A stretch of DNA of 64,000 bases, from contig JAFQBA010000067.1 of assembly GCA_017416845.1 (NCBI GenBank), positions 53,454 through 117,453 on the forward strand, written 5' to 3'. The position numbers and the translations under genes are program-made. The notes beneath the pieces were generated by a model. That model saw nothing but the letters and a program-made list of their open reading frames with translations, was not told the origin of the DNA and searched no databases. The DNA is from Clostridia bacterium. Its GTDB lineage: Bacteria; Bacillota; Clostridia; UMGS1810. Of this stretch, positions 1-7,966 are shown piece by piece (the first letter of the stretch is position 1; the number at the start of each line of letters is the position of its first letter).

Positions 1-1084
1 GACGATTTTTACCGTGAACACCGTTGCAGGCAGTTTCTCCAACTGCATAGAGTCTTTCCATACTTGTTTTGCTGAATCCGTCCACGTCAATACCACCCAT
101 AAAATAGTGTTGAGACGGAACAACGGGAATGGGTTCTTTTGTTACATCATACCCCTCATCAAGGCATCGCTGATAAATATTCGGAAAGTGCATCTTGATT
201 TCTTCTTCGGGAATTGGCTCAAGTGAGAGCCAAACATGCTCGGTTCCTTCTTTTTCCATTTCAGCAAAAATCGCCTGAGATACAACATCACGGGGCAACA
301 GCTCATTTACAAATCTTTCTCCGCGGGAATTAAGAAGTATTGCTCCCTCGCCTCTTACAGATTCAGATATTAGAAACTCTCTTCCGTCCTTCTTGGTGAA
401 TAAGGTTGTCGGATGAATCTGGATATAGTCTATGTGTTTAAGCTTAACACCATACTTAATGGCGAGGGCAAGGGCATCACCGGTCAGATGGCGGTAGTTC
501 GTGGAATGTTCAAAAAGACCACCAATACCACCTGTTGCAAGCACCGTATAGTTTGCGGTTATGGCTTCAAAATTACCGTTTTTGTCATGCCCGATTATTC
601 CTCGGCATTCATTGTTATCACAAATCAGATCAACCATTGTGAAGTTCTCTGTTAGTGTTATATTTTTTCTGTTTTTTGCAGTTTCCAGAAGATGAGATGT
701 TATTTCTTTTCCTGTTTCATCCTCATGAAAAAGGATTCTCGGTTTGGAATGTGCCCCCTCTTTTGTATAGTTAAAGGCTTCGCCGTTCTTTTCAAAACAA
801 ACACCAAAGGACACAAGATCCTCAATAACTCCTTGAGAAGAACGAATCATAATATCAACAGATTCGGGGTTATTCTCATAGTGGCCTGCTTTCATTGTAT
901 CTTCAAAAAATGCACGGTAGTCATCTTCATCTCTCAAAACGCAAATACCACCCTGTGCAAGATATGAATCGCTTTTTCTTGCTATATTTTTTGTTACAAT
1001 TAAAATGTTTCTGTTTTCGGGGAAATTCAGAGCACAGTACAGACCTGCAACTCCACACCCCACAATCAAAATATCTGTATTCAT
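1..1084 (-). CDS. nadB: L-aspartate oxidase, 3' end beyond the window
   Basis: Flavoprotein that oxidises L-aspartate to iminoaspartate, the first step of de novo NAD synthesis; the product is handed to quinolinate synthase. The ATG at 1084 opens a protein starting MNTDILIVGCGVAGLYCAL, a Rossmann FAD-binding motif whose first glycine pair reads GCG instead of the usual GSG. Further along are the family motifs LAQGGI, ATGGIGG, HPTT, SVRGEGA and, just before the window edge, MGGIDVD followed by YAVGE-CNGVHGKNR. About 361 codons are visible; the C-terminal helical domain lies outside. The start is one base after the nadA stop codon, so the two are translated from one mRNA. Function is confident from motifs and neighbour. 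Confidence 0.93.
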   Translation of the reverse strand, partial: MNTDILIVGCGVAGLYCALNFPENRNILIVTKNIARKSDSYLAQGGICVLRDEDDYRAFFEDTMKAGHYENNPESVDIMIRSSQGVIEDLVSFGVCFEKNGEAFNYTKEGAHSKPRILFHEDETGKEITSHLLETAKNRKNITLTENFTMVDLICDNNECRGIIGHDKNGNFEAITANYTVLATGGIGGLFEHSTNYRHLTGDALALAIKYGVKLKHIDYIQIHPTTLFTKKDGREFLISESVRGEGAILLNSRGERFVNELLPRDVVSQAIFAEMEKEGTEHVWLSLEPIPEEEIKMHFPNIYQRCLDEGYDVTKEPIPVVPSQHYFMGGIDVDGFSKTSMERLYAVGETACNGVHGKNR

Positions 1085-1085
1085 A

Positions 1086-1985
1086 TTATCCGGCACACTC
1101 CAACATTCTGTTAAGCGGCACAAGTGCCGCCTCTCTTGTATCTTCGTCAATTTCTACAACCTTATCTTCTTTCTCAAGCACCGAGAGAATATTCTCAAGG
1201 GTATTTAATTTCATATCCTTACAGCACGGAGCCGGAGATACAAAGAAGAATTTCTTATCCGGATTGTCGCTTGCAAGTTTACAGTTTACTCCATCTTCCG
1301 TACAAATAATAAATTCCTTGCCTTCAGATTTTTTCGCATAATCAATTATATCGGAGGTACTGCCTATGTAGTGAGAAATTTTCAAAACTTCAGGTTCACA
1401 TTCGGGATGTGCCAAAACCTCAGCGTAAGGATGTTCATTTTTTAAAGCCTGCAAACTTTCTTTTGTGATTGCGGCGTGAATCGGACAAAATCCATCGTTT
1501 AATATTATGTTCTTTTCAGGAACCTGCTCTGCTACGAATCGTCCCAGATTACGGTCGGGGATAAAGAAAATGTTCTTGTTAGGCAAAGCTCTTACTATTT
1601 TAACAGCATTTGATGAAGTTACACAAACATCACTCTGGCATTTGAGCTCTGCTGTCGAATTAATATAACACACAACCGCAAGATCGCTGAATCGGCTTCT
1701 CATTTCTTCGATTTTGCCCGGCTTTACCATGTGTGCCATGGGACAATCTGCAGACAAATCCGGCATCAGCACCTTTTTTTCGGGATTTAATATCTTTGCA
1801 CTCTCGCCCATAAATGAAACACCGCAGAAAACAATAATATCTGCCGTGGTTTTCTTTGCAACTTTTGCAAGATAAAAAGAATCACCAACATAATCGGCAA
1901 CACGTTGAGCTTCTTCGGGTGCATAGTAATGAGCAAGTATTACTGCTTTCTTTTCGTTTTTCAGTTTTTCAATTTGTTTCTCCAT
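1086..1985 (-). CDS. nadA: Quinolinate synthase A
   Basis: Condenses iminoaspartate with dihydroxyacetone phosphate to quinolinate, using a 4Fe-4S cluster; cytosolic. The protein has about 299 residues, typical for NadA. Visible motifs are AHYYAPEEAQ near the N-terminus, FCGVSFMGESAKIL (first cluster cysteine), HPECEPEV (second) and CCKDMKLNTLENI near the C-terminus (third), matching the three-fold pseudo-symmetric family. The frame opens upstream at 2024, but the ATG at 1985 is preceded by AGGTG at good spacing and begins the conserved MEKQIEKLKNEKKAVI segment, so I chose it. It is the first gene of a nadA-nadB operon; nadC is not in the window. Confidence 0.95.
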   Translation of the reverse strand: MEKQIEKLKNEKKAVILAHYYAPEEAQRVADYVGDSFYLAKVAKKTTADIIVFCGVSFMGESAKILNPEKKVLMPDLSADCPMAHMVKPGKIEEMRSRFSDLAVVCYINSTAELKCQSDVCVTSSNAVKIVRALPNKNIFFIPDRNLGRFVAEQVPEKNIILNDGFCPIHAAITKESLQALKNEHPYAEVLAHPECEPEVLKISHYIGSTSDIIDYAKKSEGKEFIICTEDGVNCKLASDNPDKKFFFVSPAPCCKDMKLNTLENILSVLEKEDKVVEIDEDTREAALVPLNRMLECAG

Positions 1986-2027
1986 TTTGTATTTCACCTC
2001 AAAGTGCAACAAATTCTGTTTCAATAT

Positions 2028-2070
2028 ATGTTAACACATTAGTTTACATGTGTCAAGTTATCTGTAAACT
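2028..2070 (-). promoter_or_regulatory. nadA promoter with candidate operator
   Basis: On the minus strand TTGACA (2051-2056) and TAACAT (2028-2033) are separated by 17 bases. The -35 box lies inside a perfect inverted repeat, AGTTTACA/TGTAAACT (2041-2048 and 2063-2070). The placement suggests an NAD-responsive repressor such as NiaR, but the regulator is inferred, not seen. From 2071 to 2281 I see no gene. Confidence 0.6.
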
Positions 2071-2281
2071 TTTGTATATTTGTACAAAATAAAGCGGTTT
2101 ATGATACAACAAACCTATCATGATATGGGAAGTATACTTACCATACAAGGAATGAAAACCTTTTTATTGAACATATTTAAACCTCCATTGCACAATTGCA
2201 TGATATAAGTTAATTCACTGAAATGGTAAAAGTACTATGCCAACCTATGAAAATACTGTCGTGAAAAGATAAGACACAAAC

Positions 2282-2626
2282 TTAATCAACAACAATAAGT
2301 GCAATGAATGCAAGCATTTCATCACCGGTGTTTTTGATGGAATGACCTTCTCCCGATGGAGTGAATGTCACCATTCCGGGCACCGCTTCAACTTTTGTTC
2401 CGTTGTCATTGTAGATACCTTTGCCCGAGAGAATGAAAAAGGTTTCGCTCTCTCCCATGTGCATGTGATATTCCACTTCTTCCCCGGGTTTAACCTGAAC
2501 AAGCGAAAAAAGTCTTACCTTTGGATCCCATGCATCAAAATCTGCAAGATTGGTTTTGAGCATTTTTTCAAACCCTTCATTGTTGAGTTTTGTTTGTGTT
2601 TTGAGTTCTTCTAATCTTTTGTACAT
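2282..2626 (-). CDS. Small single-domain cupin protein
   Basis: A 114-residue cupin, the double-stranded beta-helix fold used by many metal-dependent isomerases, oxygenases and sensory proteins. The first cupin motif is visible around residues 53-73 (YHMHMGESETFFILSGKG) and the second around residues 85-100 (PGMVTFTPSGEGHSIKN), giving the metal ligands His, His, Glu and His. An N-terminal helix of about 40 residues precedes the barrel. GGAG lies 8 bases before the ATG. Substrate unknown. It stands alone between the NAD operon and a stretch of decayed genes, so context gives no clue. Confidence 0.7.
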   Translation of the reverse strand: MYKRLEELKTQTKLNNEGFEKMLKTNLADFDAWDPKVRLFSLVQVKPGEEVEYHMHMGESETFFILSGKGIYNDNGTKVEAVPGMVTFTPSGEGHSIKNTGDEMLAFIALIVVD

Positions 2627-2647
2627 GATTTTTCTCCTTCGAATATT

Positions 2648-2858
2648 TTATTTAATTATTGTCGATTTATCTACGGGCAAACTTAAAAAGGCGTTTTGCA
2701 AGTAAACTGTGTTGTGTGCAATTTTTGCTGTTGTTTGTTCACTGTACAAACCATTTTGATTGGTATGGCGCACATAATGAGCGTTGTCGGCAGAGGATAT
2801 ATCTATCCTCAAGCGTTCTCCTTTTTTGATTAAAAATGCATCACAATCCCACTTATTT
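2648..2858 (-). pseudogene. C-terminal remnant of a CocE/NonD-type hydrolase
   Basis: Reading the minus strand through this interval gives a continuous reading frame without a start, ending at a TAA at 2648. It contains GERLRIDISSADNAHYVRHT and IAHNTVYL, with LSLPVD near the end. These match the last 60-70 residues of the X-Pro dipeptidyl-peptidase C-terminal jelly-roll domain (CocE/PepX family). The catalytic alpha/beta-hydrolase part is absent. The fragment abuts the end of the next pseudogene, which indicates a deletion that removed its 5' part. Probably non-functional. Confidence 0.6.
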
Positions 2859-3748
2859 TTATTCGATACAGTAAGCGACTGATGAAAGTCTCTTTGCTGA
2901 TTGTGTCAGCGATTCAATATAGGCAAATTCACCCAACCCGTGTATGTTTCCGCCCTCTGTTCCGAAGCCATCCAGACATGTTACTCCCAATTGTGTTAAA
3001 TCTGATGCATCCGATGCTCCAAGAGAATATATCATTTCAACATCATCTAAATTGCTGTCTTTATATATTTTTTTATTTTTTGAAAAAGTTTCAGATTTTC
3101 CTCGCTCTCATACATTGCACATCTGAAACTTGCAAGTGTGACACTGCATGTTGTGCCTTCAACAAAAGAAGTCTCTGCAATTTTCTTTACTATTTTGTCT
3201 ACTTCTTTTCTCTGTTCTTCGTTATTAAAGCGAAAATCAGCTGTAAATATACATTTTTCGGGAACAGTATTTTCTGCCACACCGCCATTTATAAGACCAC
3301 AGTTACACGTGATAGAATTCCTATCCTTATACTTTTCAAGACGGATAATCTTTTGAGCAGCTTCGCAAATTGCACTAATTCCTTCATCACATGAGCTTGC
3401 GTGTGCCGCTTTACCTGTGATTTCAAATTTATATTTTCTTATTCCCTTTCGGGTAATTACAAGCCCACCCATATATGATTCAGTATTTAAAAATGCAACA
3501 CACCCCTTGGCTTTTTCATACATATATTCAACTGTAGTTTTATTGCTGTTACGACTTCCATTTTCTTCGTCACTTTGAAGAATTAACTTTACAGGACGCT
3601 TATTAAACCCACATTTTTCAAGTGCATCCATAGCCATAAAACATGCCGCAAGCCCGCCTTTACAGTCTATAACACCGGGACCGTATATTTTTCATTATCC
3701 AAATGAACCGGTACATCTCCAAAAGAACCCACAGGATGAACTGTGTGC
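2859..3748 (-). pseudogene. Decayed M20 family metallopeptidase
   Basis: The minus strand encodes an M20 peptidase broken in at least two places. The 5' part reads TVHPVGSFGDVPVHL; a one-base loss in a T run near 3688-3693 then shifts the frame into GPGVIDCKGGLAACFMAMDAL, the metal-binding region. The middle (3047-3637) is intact and includes LQSDEENGS, the catalytic/metal motif, and GKAAHASSCDEG, the dimerisation domain. A second shift in another T run near 3065-3074 leads into SLGASDASDL, GVTCLDGFGTEGGNIHG and a stop at 2859. The N-terminal third is missing and joined to RhuM sequence. Intact relatives are Zn-dependent amino- or carboxypeptidases; this copy should be dead. Confidence 0.8.
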
Positions 3749-4049
3749 CTCTAAGAGATTTAACTCGATAGCCTACTGAAATTATCACATCGAGGTTGTA
3801 ATAATCAAGATTTCTTTCAACTTCTCTGTCGCCTTATATTTGAACTGTTGCAAATTTTGCAACAGTTGCCTCTGGCAGCAATTCCTTGTCGGAATATACA
3901 TTTTTTATATGTCTGGAAATAGTTGACTTATCTCTTTCAAACAAAGCTGCCATTTGGTCTATAGTAAGCCAAACAGAATCATCATAGAATCTTACGTCAA
4001 CTTTTATCTGTTCATCTTCAGTTTTGAAAAATATGATATTGTTATCCAT
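3739..4049 (-). pseudogene. RhuM family protein, truncated with an in-frame stop
   Basis: The frame opens with MDNNIIFFKTEDEQIKVDVR and reads QMAALFERDKSTISRHIKN, a helix-turn-helix-like segment typical of RhuM proteins. These are often carried on genomic islands; their biochemical role is unsettled. A TAA at 3834-3836 interrupts it, but the same frame continues after the stop with GDREVERNLDYYNLDVIISV and GYRVKSLRGTQF, exactly the continuation expected for RhuM. The rest of the family domain is gone: at about 3739-3750 the sequence passes into the M20 peptidase. A good ribosome site (GGAGGTT) before the ATG shows it was once expressed. Confidence 0.75.
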
Positions 4050-4187
4050 ATATAACCTCCGTCAAACATTTAATTATTTTGACACTATTTATCACATTTT
4101 ACCATCATTCGACACAATTCGACTCGTGTCAAGTCAGGCAAAAAAACAATCCACTTCAATTTTACCCTATAAAGTGGTTCTTGTCAA

Positions 4188-4223
4188 CAAAAAGAGAAGC
4201 CGTCTTGCGATTGCAAAACGGCT
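4188..4223 (-). terminator. Rho-independent terminator of the BMC/rhaB operon
   Basis: Hairpin with arms AGCCGTTTTGC/GCAAGACGGCT (4198-4223, one mismatch), followed on the minus strand by TTCTCTTTTT. It lies 8 bases after the rhaB stop codon. The rest of 4050-4187 is AT-rich with no gene. Confidence 0.8.
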
Positions 4224-4230
4224 ATTGAAA

Positions 4231-5691
4231 TTAAAGAATTGTAAGATATTTTTCGTATGCTTTATCCCATTCGGATGCATTTTCGGGAGCATAGGTTGCA
4301 ATGTCGGATGAATCTCTGATGATGGCTCGCGCTTCTTTGATGTCTTTGATATCACCTGATGCCATGAGCTGAACAGCAACATTACCAAGTGCCGTTGCTT
4401 CAACAGGACCTGCATACACATTGGTGTTGCAGGAGCTTGCTGTCATCTGACAGAAAAGTGTGGCATTTGTGCCGCCGCCTACAATGTGGATTCCCGCAAA
4501 GGTCTTTCCGGTGATTTTGCCAAGGTTGAGAAATGCGTGTCTGTATTTAAGAGCAAGGCTTTCATAAATACAACGAGCAATCTCCCCTATTGTCTGAGGA
4601 ACATACTGACCTGTTTTTTTGCAGAATTCCTGAATTTTCTTTGTCATGTTGCCGGGTTTGCCAAATTCCGGATAGTCGGGGTCTACAAAGCATTTGAAGC
4701 CTTCAGCCTTGAGAGCTTCGTCTGCAATTTCGCCAAAAGAAAGGTCGTGACCCTGCTTTTGCCATTCACGGCGTGCTTCCTGAATGAGCCAAAGTCCCAT
4801 GATGTTTGTGAGATATCTGATTTTTCCGCCATAGCCGCCCTCGTTGGTGTAAGAAGCTTTAAGACCCTCTTCGCTGATGAGAGGTTCGGAAAGCTCTGTA
4901 CCGAAAAGTGACCATGTTCCGCAGGAAACATAAACAAAATCGTCCTCGGTTGTGGGAACGGAAACAACAGCAGATGCTGTGTCGTGACCGCCAACCGCAA
5001 TAACGGGAACGGGGTCAACATCAAGCTCTTCACAGATATCGGGAGTGAGGTTACCCAAAACCTTGCCTGTTTCAATGATATCGCAGAGAACATCGGTGGG
5101 AATGCCGAGCTTTTCGAGAAGGTCTTTATCCCATGAACGTGTGTAGGGATTAAGCATCTGTGATGTGGAAGCGATTGTGTATTCACTCTTTTTAACTCCT
5201 GTGAGGAAATAGTTTAAGAGGTCGGGAATAAAAATGAACTTATCGGCACGCTTTAACATATCACTTTTGTATTTTGCAAGATAATAAAGCTGGAAAAGTG
5301 TGTTAAAGTTGAGAATCTGAATGCCTGTTTTATTGTAGAGTTCATCTTTGGAGATTTCTTCAAAAACTTCATCGGGGATGTTATCTGTACGGGCATCACG
5401 GTAGTGAACGGGGTTACCGATGAGGTCACCGCATTCGTCAACAAGACCAAAGTCAACGCCCCATGTGTCGATACCGATGGAGTCAAATCCTCCTGCAAGG
5501 CGAGCCTTAACTATGCCCTGTTTAATCTGGTCAAAAAGAAAAACGATGTCCCAATAGAGAGTACCGCGAACATTAACTCCGTTGTTGGGAAAACGGTGAA
5601 TTTCTTCAAGAGTAATTTTGCCGTTATCGAGTGTGGCAATGATGCCTCTGCCGCTTGATGCGCCGAGGTCAAATGCAAGAACTTTTTTCAT
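4231..5691 (-). CDS. rhaB: Rhamnulokinase
   Basis: Phosphorylates L-rhamnulose at C1 with ATP, making rhamnulose-1-phosphate, the substrate of the class II aldolase encoded in the same operon. It is an FGGY-family kinase of about 486 residues (E. coli RhaB has 489). The N-terminus MKKVLAFDLGASSGRG is the RhaB form of the phosphate-1 motif. RFPNNGVNVRGTLYWDI is a strong rhamnulokinase signature. GIDTWGVDFGLVD and, later, VGGHDTASAVV and HIVGGGTNATLFCQM form the active-site and adenosine motifs. ATG 5691 is chosen because AAAGGA lies 9 bases upstream; an in-frame ATG further up has no such site. It is the last gene of the operon, behind the DeoR regulator. Confidence 0.92.
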   Translation of the reverse strand: MKKVLAFDLGASSGRGIIATLDNGKITLEEIHRFPNNGVNVRGTLYWDIVFLFDQIKQGIVKARLAGGFDSIGIDTWGVDFGLVDECGDLIGNPVHYRDARTDNIPDEVFEEISKDELYNKTGIQILNFNTLFQLYYLAKYKSDMLKRADKFIFIPDLLNYFLTGVKKSEYTIASTSQMLNPYTRSWDKDLLEKLGIPTDVLCDIIETGKVLGNLTPDICEELDVDPVPVIAVGGHDTASAVVSVPTTEDDFVYVSCGTWSLFGTELSEPLISEEGLKASYTNEGGYGGKIRYLTNIMGLWLIQEARREWQKQGHDLSFGEIADEALKAEGFKCFVDPDYPEFGKPGNMTKKIQEFCKKTGQYVPQTIGEIARCIYESLALKYRHAFLNLGKITGKTFAGIHIVGGGTNATLFCQMTASSCNTNVYAGPVEATALGNVAVQLMASGDIKDIKEARAIIRDSSDIATYAPENASEWDKAYEKYLTIL

Positions 5692-5715
5692 AGTGTCCAT
5701 TCCTTTCATATGCAA

Positions 5716-6477
5716 TTATTCTGTCACAAGTTTTACGTTGTTATCACGAAGAGCCTCAACAAATTCTTCGTCGGGCACTTTTTCGGTTATGAGGTAGTCA
5801 ATATCACTGAGAGATGCAAGCTTGGCAAAGCTTACTCTGCCAATCTTTCCGCTGTCGCAAAGGAAATATTTCTTTTCGGAATTGGAAAGCATGTTCTGCT
5901 TGATTCCGCATTCCTGCTCATTGCTCTCCAAAATACCTATTTCCTTGGTAACACCCTTTGAAGAGAAAAACATTTTGTTTGCAAAATAGCATTCTTTGAT
6001 GCTCTTTTCGGAAAGAGAACCGACAAAAGACTGATTGGCACTTACTATTCCGCCAACGGAAATGAGCTTGATGTGTTCGCAGGAGCTGAGCTCTGCCACA
6101 ACACGAAGCGAGTTTGTGATTACAGTTATATTTTTGAGTCCTTTAATCTCTTTTGCCATAAAAAATGTTGTTGTGGAAGCATCGAGAAAAATTGTGTCAC
6201 CGGACACAACATAGTTTGCCGCAATTCGGGCAAGCTCTTGCTTGGCTTCAACATTTGTGGATTTTCTTTTTTCAAGAGAGAGCTCATAGGACGTGTCGTC
6301 AATAGGTACGGCACCGCCGTGAGTACGCCTGAGAGATTCTTGCTTTTCAAGCTTTTCAAGGTCACGTCTGATGGTTTCTTCAGTAACCTCAAGGCTTGCC
6401 GCAAGCTTGGAAACGGTTACGGCTCCGTCTTTGTGAAGTTCATCTAAAATAAATTTCTGTCTTTCGGGTGCAAGCAT
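5716..6477 (-). CDS. DeoR family transcriptional regulator of the rhamnose/BMC operon
   Basis: A 253-residue repressor of the sugar-phosphate-sensing DeoR class. The N-terminal winged helix (residues 1-55) reads LAPERQKFILDELHKDGAVT, followed by TEETIRRDLEKLE, the recognition helix, and RTHGGAV. The C-terminal sugar-phosphate sensor domain has FLDASTTTFFMAKEI and ITNSLRVVAELS, with SVGGIVSANQSFVGS further on. Such domains usually bind a phosphorylated intermediate; here rhamnulose-1-phosphate or DHAP would fit, by inference. GAGGTG precedes the ATG. It lies between pduL and rhaB and very likely controls both. The gap of 159 bases before it contains a hairpin, so it may also be transcribed at a reduced level. 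Confidence 0.88.
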   Translation of the reverse strand: MLAPERQKFILDELHKDGAVTVSKLAASLEVTEETIRRDLEKLEKQESLRRTHGGAVPIDDTSYELSLEKRKSTNVEAKQELARIAANYVVSGDTIFLDASTTTFFMAKEIKGLKNITVITNSLRVVAELSSCEHIKLISVGGIVSANQSFVGSLSEKSIKECYFANKMFFSSKGVTKEIGILESNEQECGIKQNMLSNSEKKYFLCDSGKIGRVSFAKLASLSDIDYLITEKVPDEEFVEALRDNNVKLVTE

Positions 6478-6503
6478 TGTATCACCTCTTTAATTTTAAA
6501 AAT

Positions 6504-6546
6504 AACGCGGAAATATTAGCTGTATTGCCGATTTAATTTCCGCGTT
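6504..6546 (-). terminator. Hairpin between pduL and the DeoR gene
   Basis: Perfect arms AACGCGGAAAT (6504-6514) and ATTTCCGCGTT (6536-6546) with a 21-base loop, followed by ATTTTT on the minus strand and by AGATTTTTTA on the plus strand. It could terminate in either direction or attenuate read-through from the shell genes into deoR-rhaB. The loop is long, so efficiency is uncertain. Confidence 0.55.
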
Positions 6547-6635
6547 AGATTTTTTAATAAAAATATTTTGAATGTTGTTCGCAATACAAGCTGTAAAATC
6601 TCATATCCTTGCGAATTGAATATGGGAAAATCCTG

Positions 6636-7283
6636 TTATTTTCTTATGATTTGAACTCTTGCACCGTTTTTGAGTGCCGCAGAGTTGGCATCGTCTGTGT
6701 CGATGTGCATTTCCACATTGAAATCGTCACGAACTCTTACCTGAACATCATAGAATCTTGTGGGCTTGATGCCTTCGATTTCAACATCCACATAATCATT
6801 ATCCTTAATGCCCTGTTTTTCGGCATATTCGGGAGTGAGATGGATGTGACGGTTGGCAATGATTACGCCTTCCTTGAGATATACGGTGCCTTTGGGACCA
6901 ACAAGCACAAGACTTGCACTGCCTTTGATGTCACCGGAGGGTCTCACCGGGGGACTAACCTTTAATACAAAGGTGTCGGTACGTGAAATTTCAACCTGAG
7001 TGTGTTTGCGCACAGGTCCGAGTACTCTTACCTTTTCGATGGATTTGAGCGAGGGACCAACAAGTGTTACAAACTCATCGGAAGCATATTCTCTGCCCAT
7101 GAGATATTTTTTAACAGTGAGCTCATAGCCTTTGCCAAAGAGGGTTTCCAAATCCTCCTGGGAAAGATGCACGTGACGCTGTGAAACACCAACCTTGATT
7201 TCACCGTTATTTTCTCTTATATCATTTTGCATTTCAAGAATTACATCTTTAACTGCGTTTTGAATATCATTAATATCGTACAA
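6636..7283 (-). CDS. pduL: BMC phosphotransacylase PduL
   Basis: Transfers an acyl group from CoA to phosphate inside the microcompartment, regenerating CoA and yielding an acyl phosphate. With lactaldehyde as feed it would make lactyl-phosphate (inference). The protein has 215 residues and two PduL beta-barrel domains. The Zn ligands sit in VSQRHVHLS (residues 33-41) and ANRHIHLTP (about 142-150). The first 22 residues form an amphipathic helix (MYDINDIQNAVKDVILEMQ) of the encapsulation-peptide type. The start is TTG: GGGGG lies 8 bases before it, and no ATG has a ribosome site. It is followed by a hairpin and the regulator, preceded by a shell gene. Confidence 0.93.
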   Translation of the reverse strand: MYDINDIQNAVKDVILEMQNDIRENNGEIKVGVSQRHVHLSQEDLETLFGKGYELTVKKYLMGREYASDEFVTLVGPSLKSIEKVRVLGPVRKHTQVEISRTDTFVLKVSPPVRPSGDIKGSASLVLVGPKGTVYLKEGVIIANRHIHLTPEYAEKQGIKDNDYVDVEIEGIKPTRFYDVQVRVRDDFNVEMHIDTDDANSAALKNGARVQIIRK

Positions 7284-7296
7284 ACTAATTACCCCC

Positions 7297-7938
7297 TTAC
7301 ATGTCTATGAATTTGAGAAGCTCTGCATGGGGATTGGGGATAACCTCTTTTCCATACACTTTGCCAAGCTTTGATGCCGCAACCTCACCTGCTTCAACAG
7401 ATGCGGTAACTGCCGAAACCGTTCCTGCAACAACAAGTGTTACAAGGCGTCCGCCAAGTCTCTTCTCGGAGTGAACAAGGTGAACATCTGCCGCTTTAAC
7501 CATGGCATCGAGACCTTCGATTGTAGCAACAAGACCGTCGATTTCAAGAATACCGAGAGATTCTTCGCTTGTTGCTACACGTTCGGGAGTTTCAACACCC
7601 AAAAAGCTCTTGGGAAGCTTTTTGTTGTATTTATCTCTGTTTATGTCAAGGAGATACGCCATTTTTTCTGCTGTTTCTGCAGGGCGGGCAATTATGTGAT
7701 GAACTATGTATCTGTCTTTTGATTTTGCATAGGCAACCGAAGCTTCAACTGCCGCTTCAACTGCCGCTACTTCACCTTCCATTTTTACCACCATGATAAG
7801 GGGTACGGGGAATCCCGGTGCAAAAGGACGGTTACGGTCGAAGGCAATGATTTTAACATCTGCCGACTTTGCCGCAAGGTCTGCCACATAAAGGGCTGTG
7901 GTGAAGCTGTAAACTTCTATCATTCCAAGTGCTTTCAT
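7297..7938 (-). CDS. Tandem-domain BMC-T shell protein
   Basis: Shell protein of 213 residues with two fused BMC folds, expected to form pseudohexameric trimers with a central pore. The first domain begins MKALGMIEVYSFTTALYVAD and has an unusual loop, NRPFAPGFPVPLIMV, where the pore-facing turn would be. The second domain starts near residue 125 with SLGILEIDGLVATIEGLDAM and ends with VIPNPHAELLKF. There are no Cys residues, so no metal cluster is expected, unlike the PduT paralogue in this operon. It lies between the aldehyde dehydrogenase and pduL genes. Which small molecule it passes cannot be read from the sequence. Confidence 0.9.
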   Translation of the reverse strand: MKALGMIEVYSFTTALYVADLAAKSADVKIIAFDRNRPFAPGFPVPLIMVVKMEGEVAAVEAAVEASVAYAKSKDRYIVHHIIARPAETAEKMAYLLDINRDKYNKKLPKSFLGVETPERVATSEESLGILEIDGLVATIEGLDAMVKAADVHLVHSEKRLGGRLVTLVVAGTVSAVTASVEAGEVAASKLGKVYGKEVIPNPHAELLKFIDM

Positions 7939-7966
7939 TATAACACCTCTTTGTTAACGTGATTTA

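Noticed and set aside
3834..4049. RhuM-like protein as an intact small regulator
   Set aside because: The same frame continues past the stop with family sequence, so it is a truncated gene and not a natural short protein.
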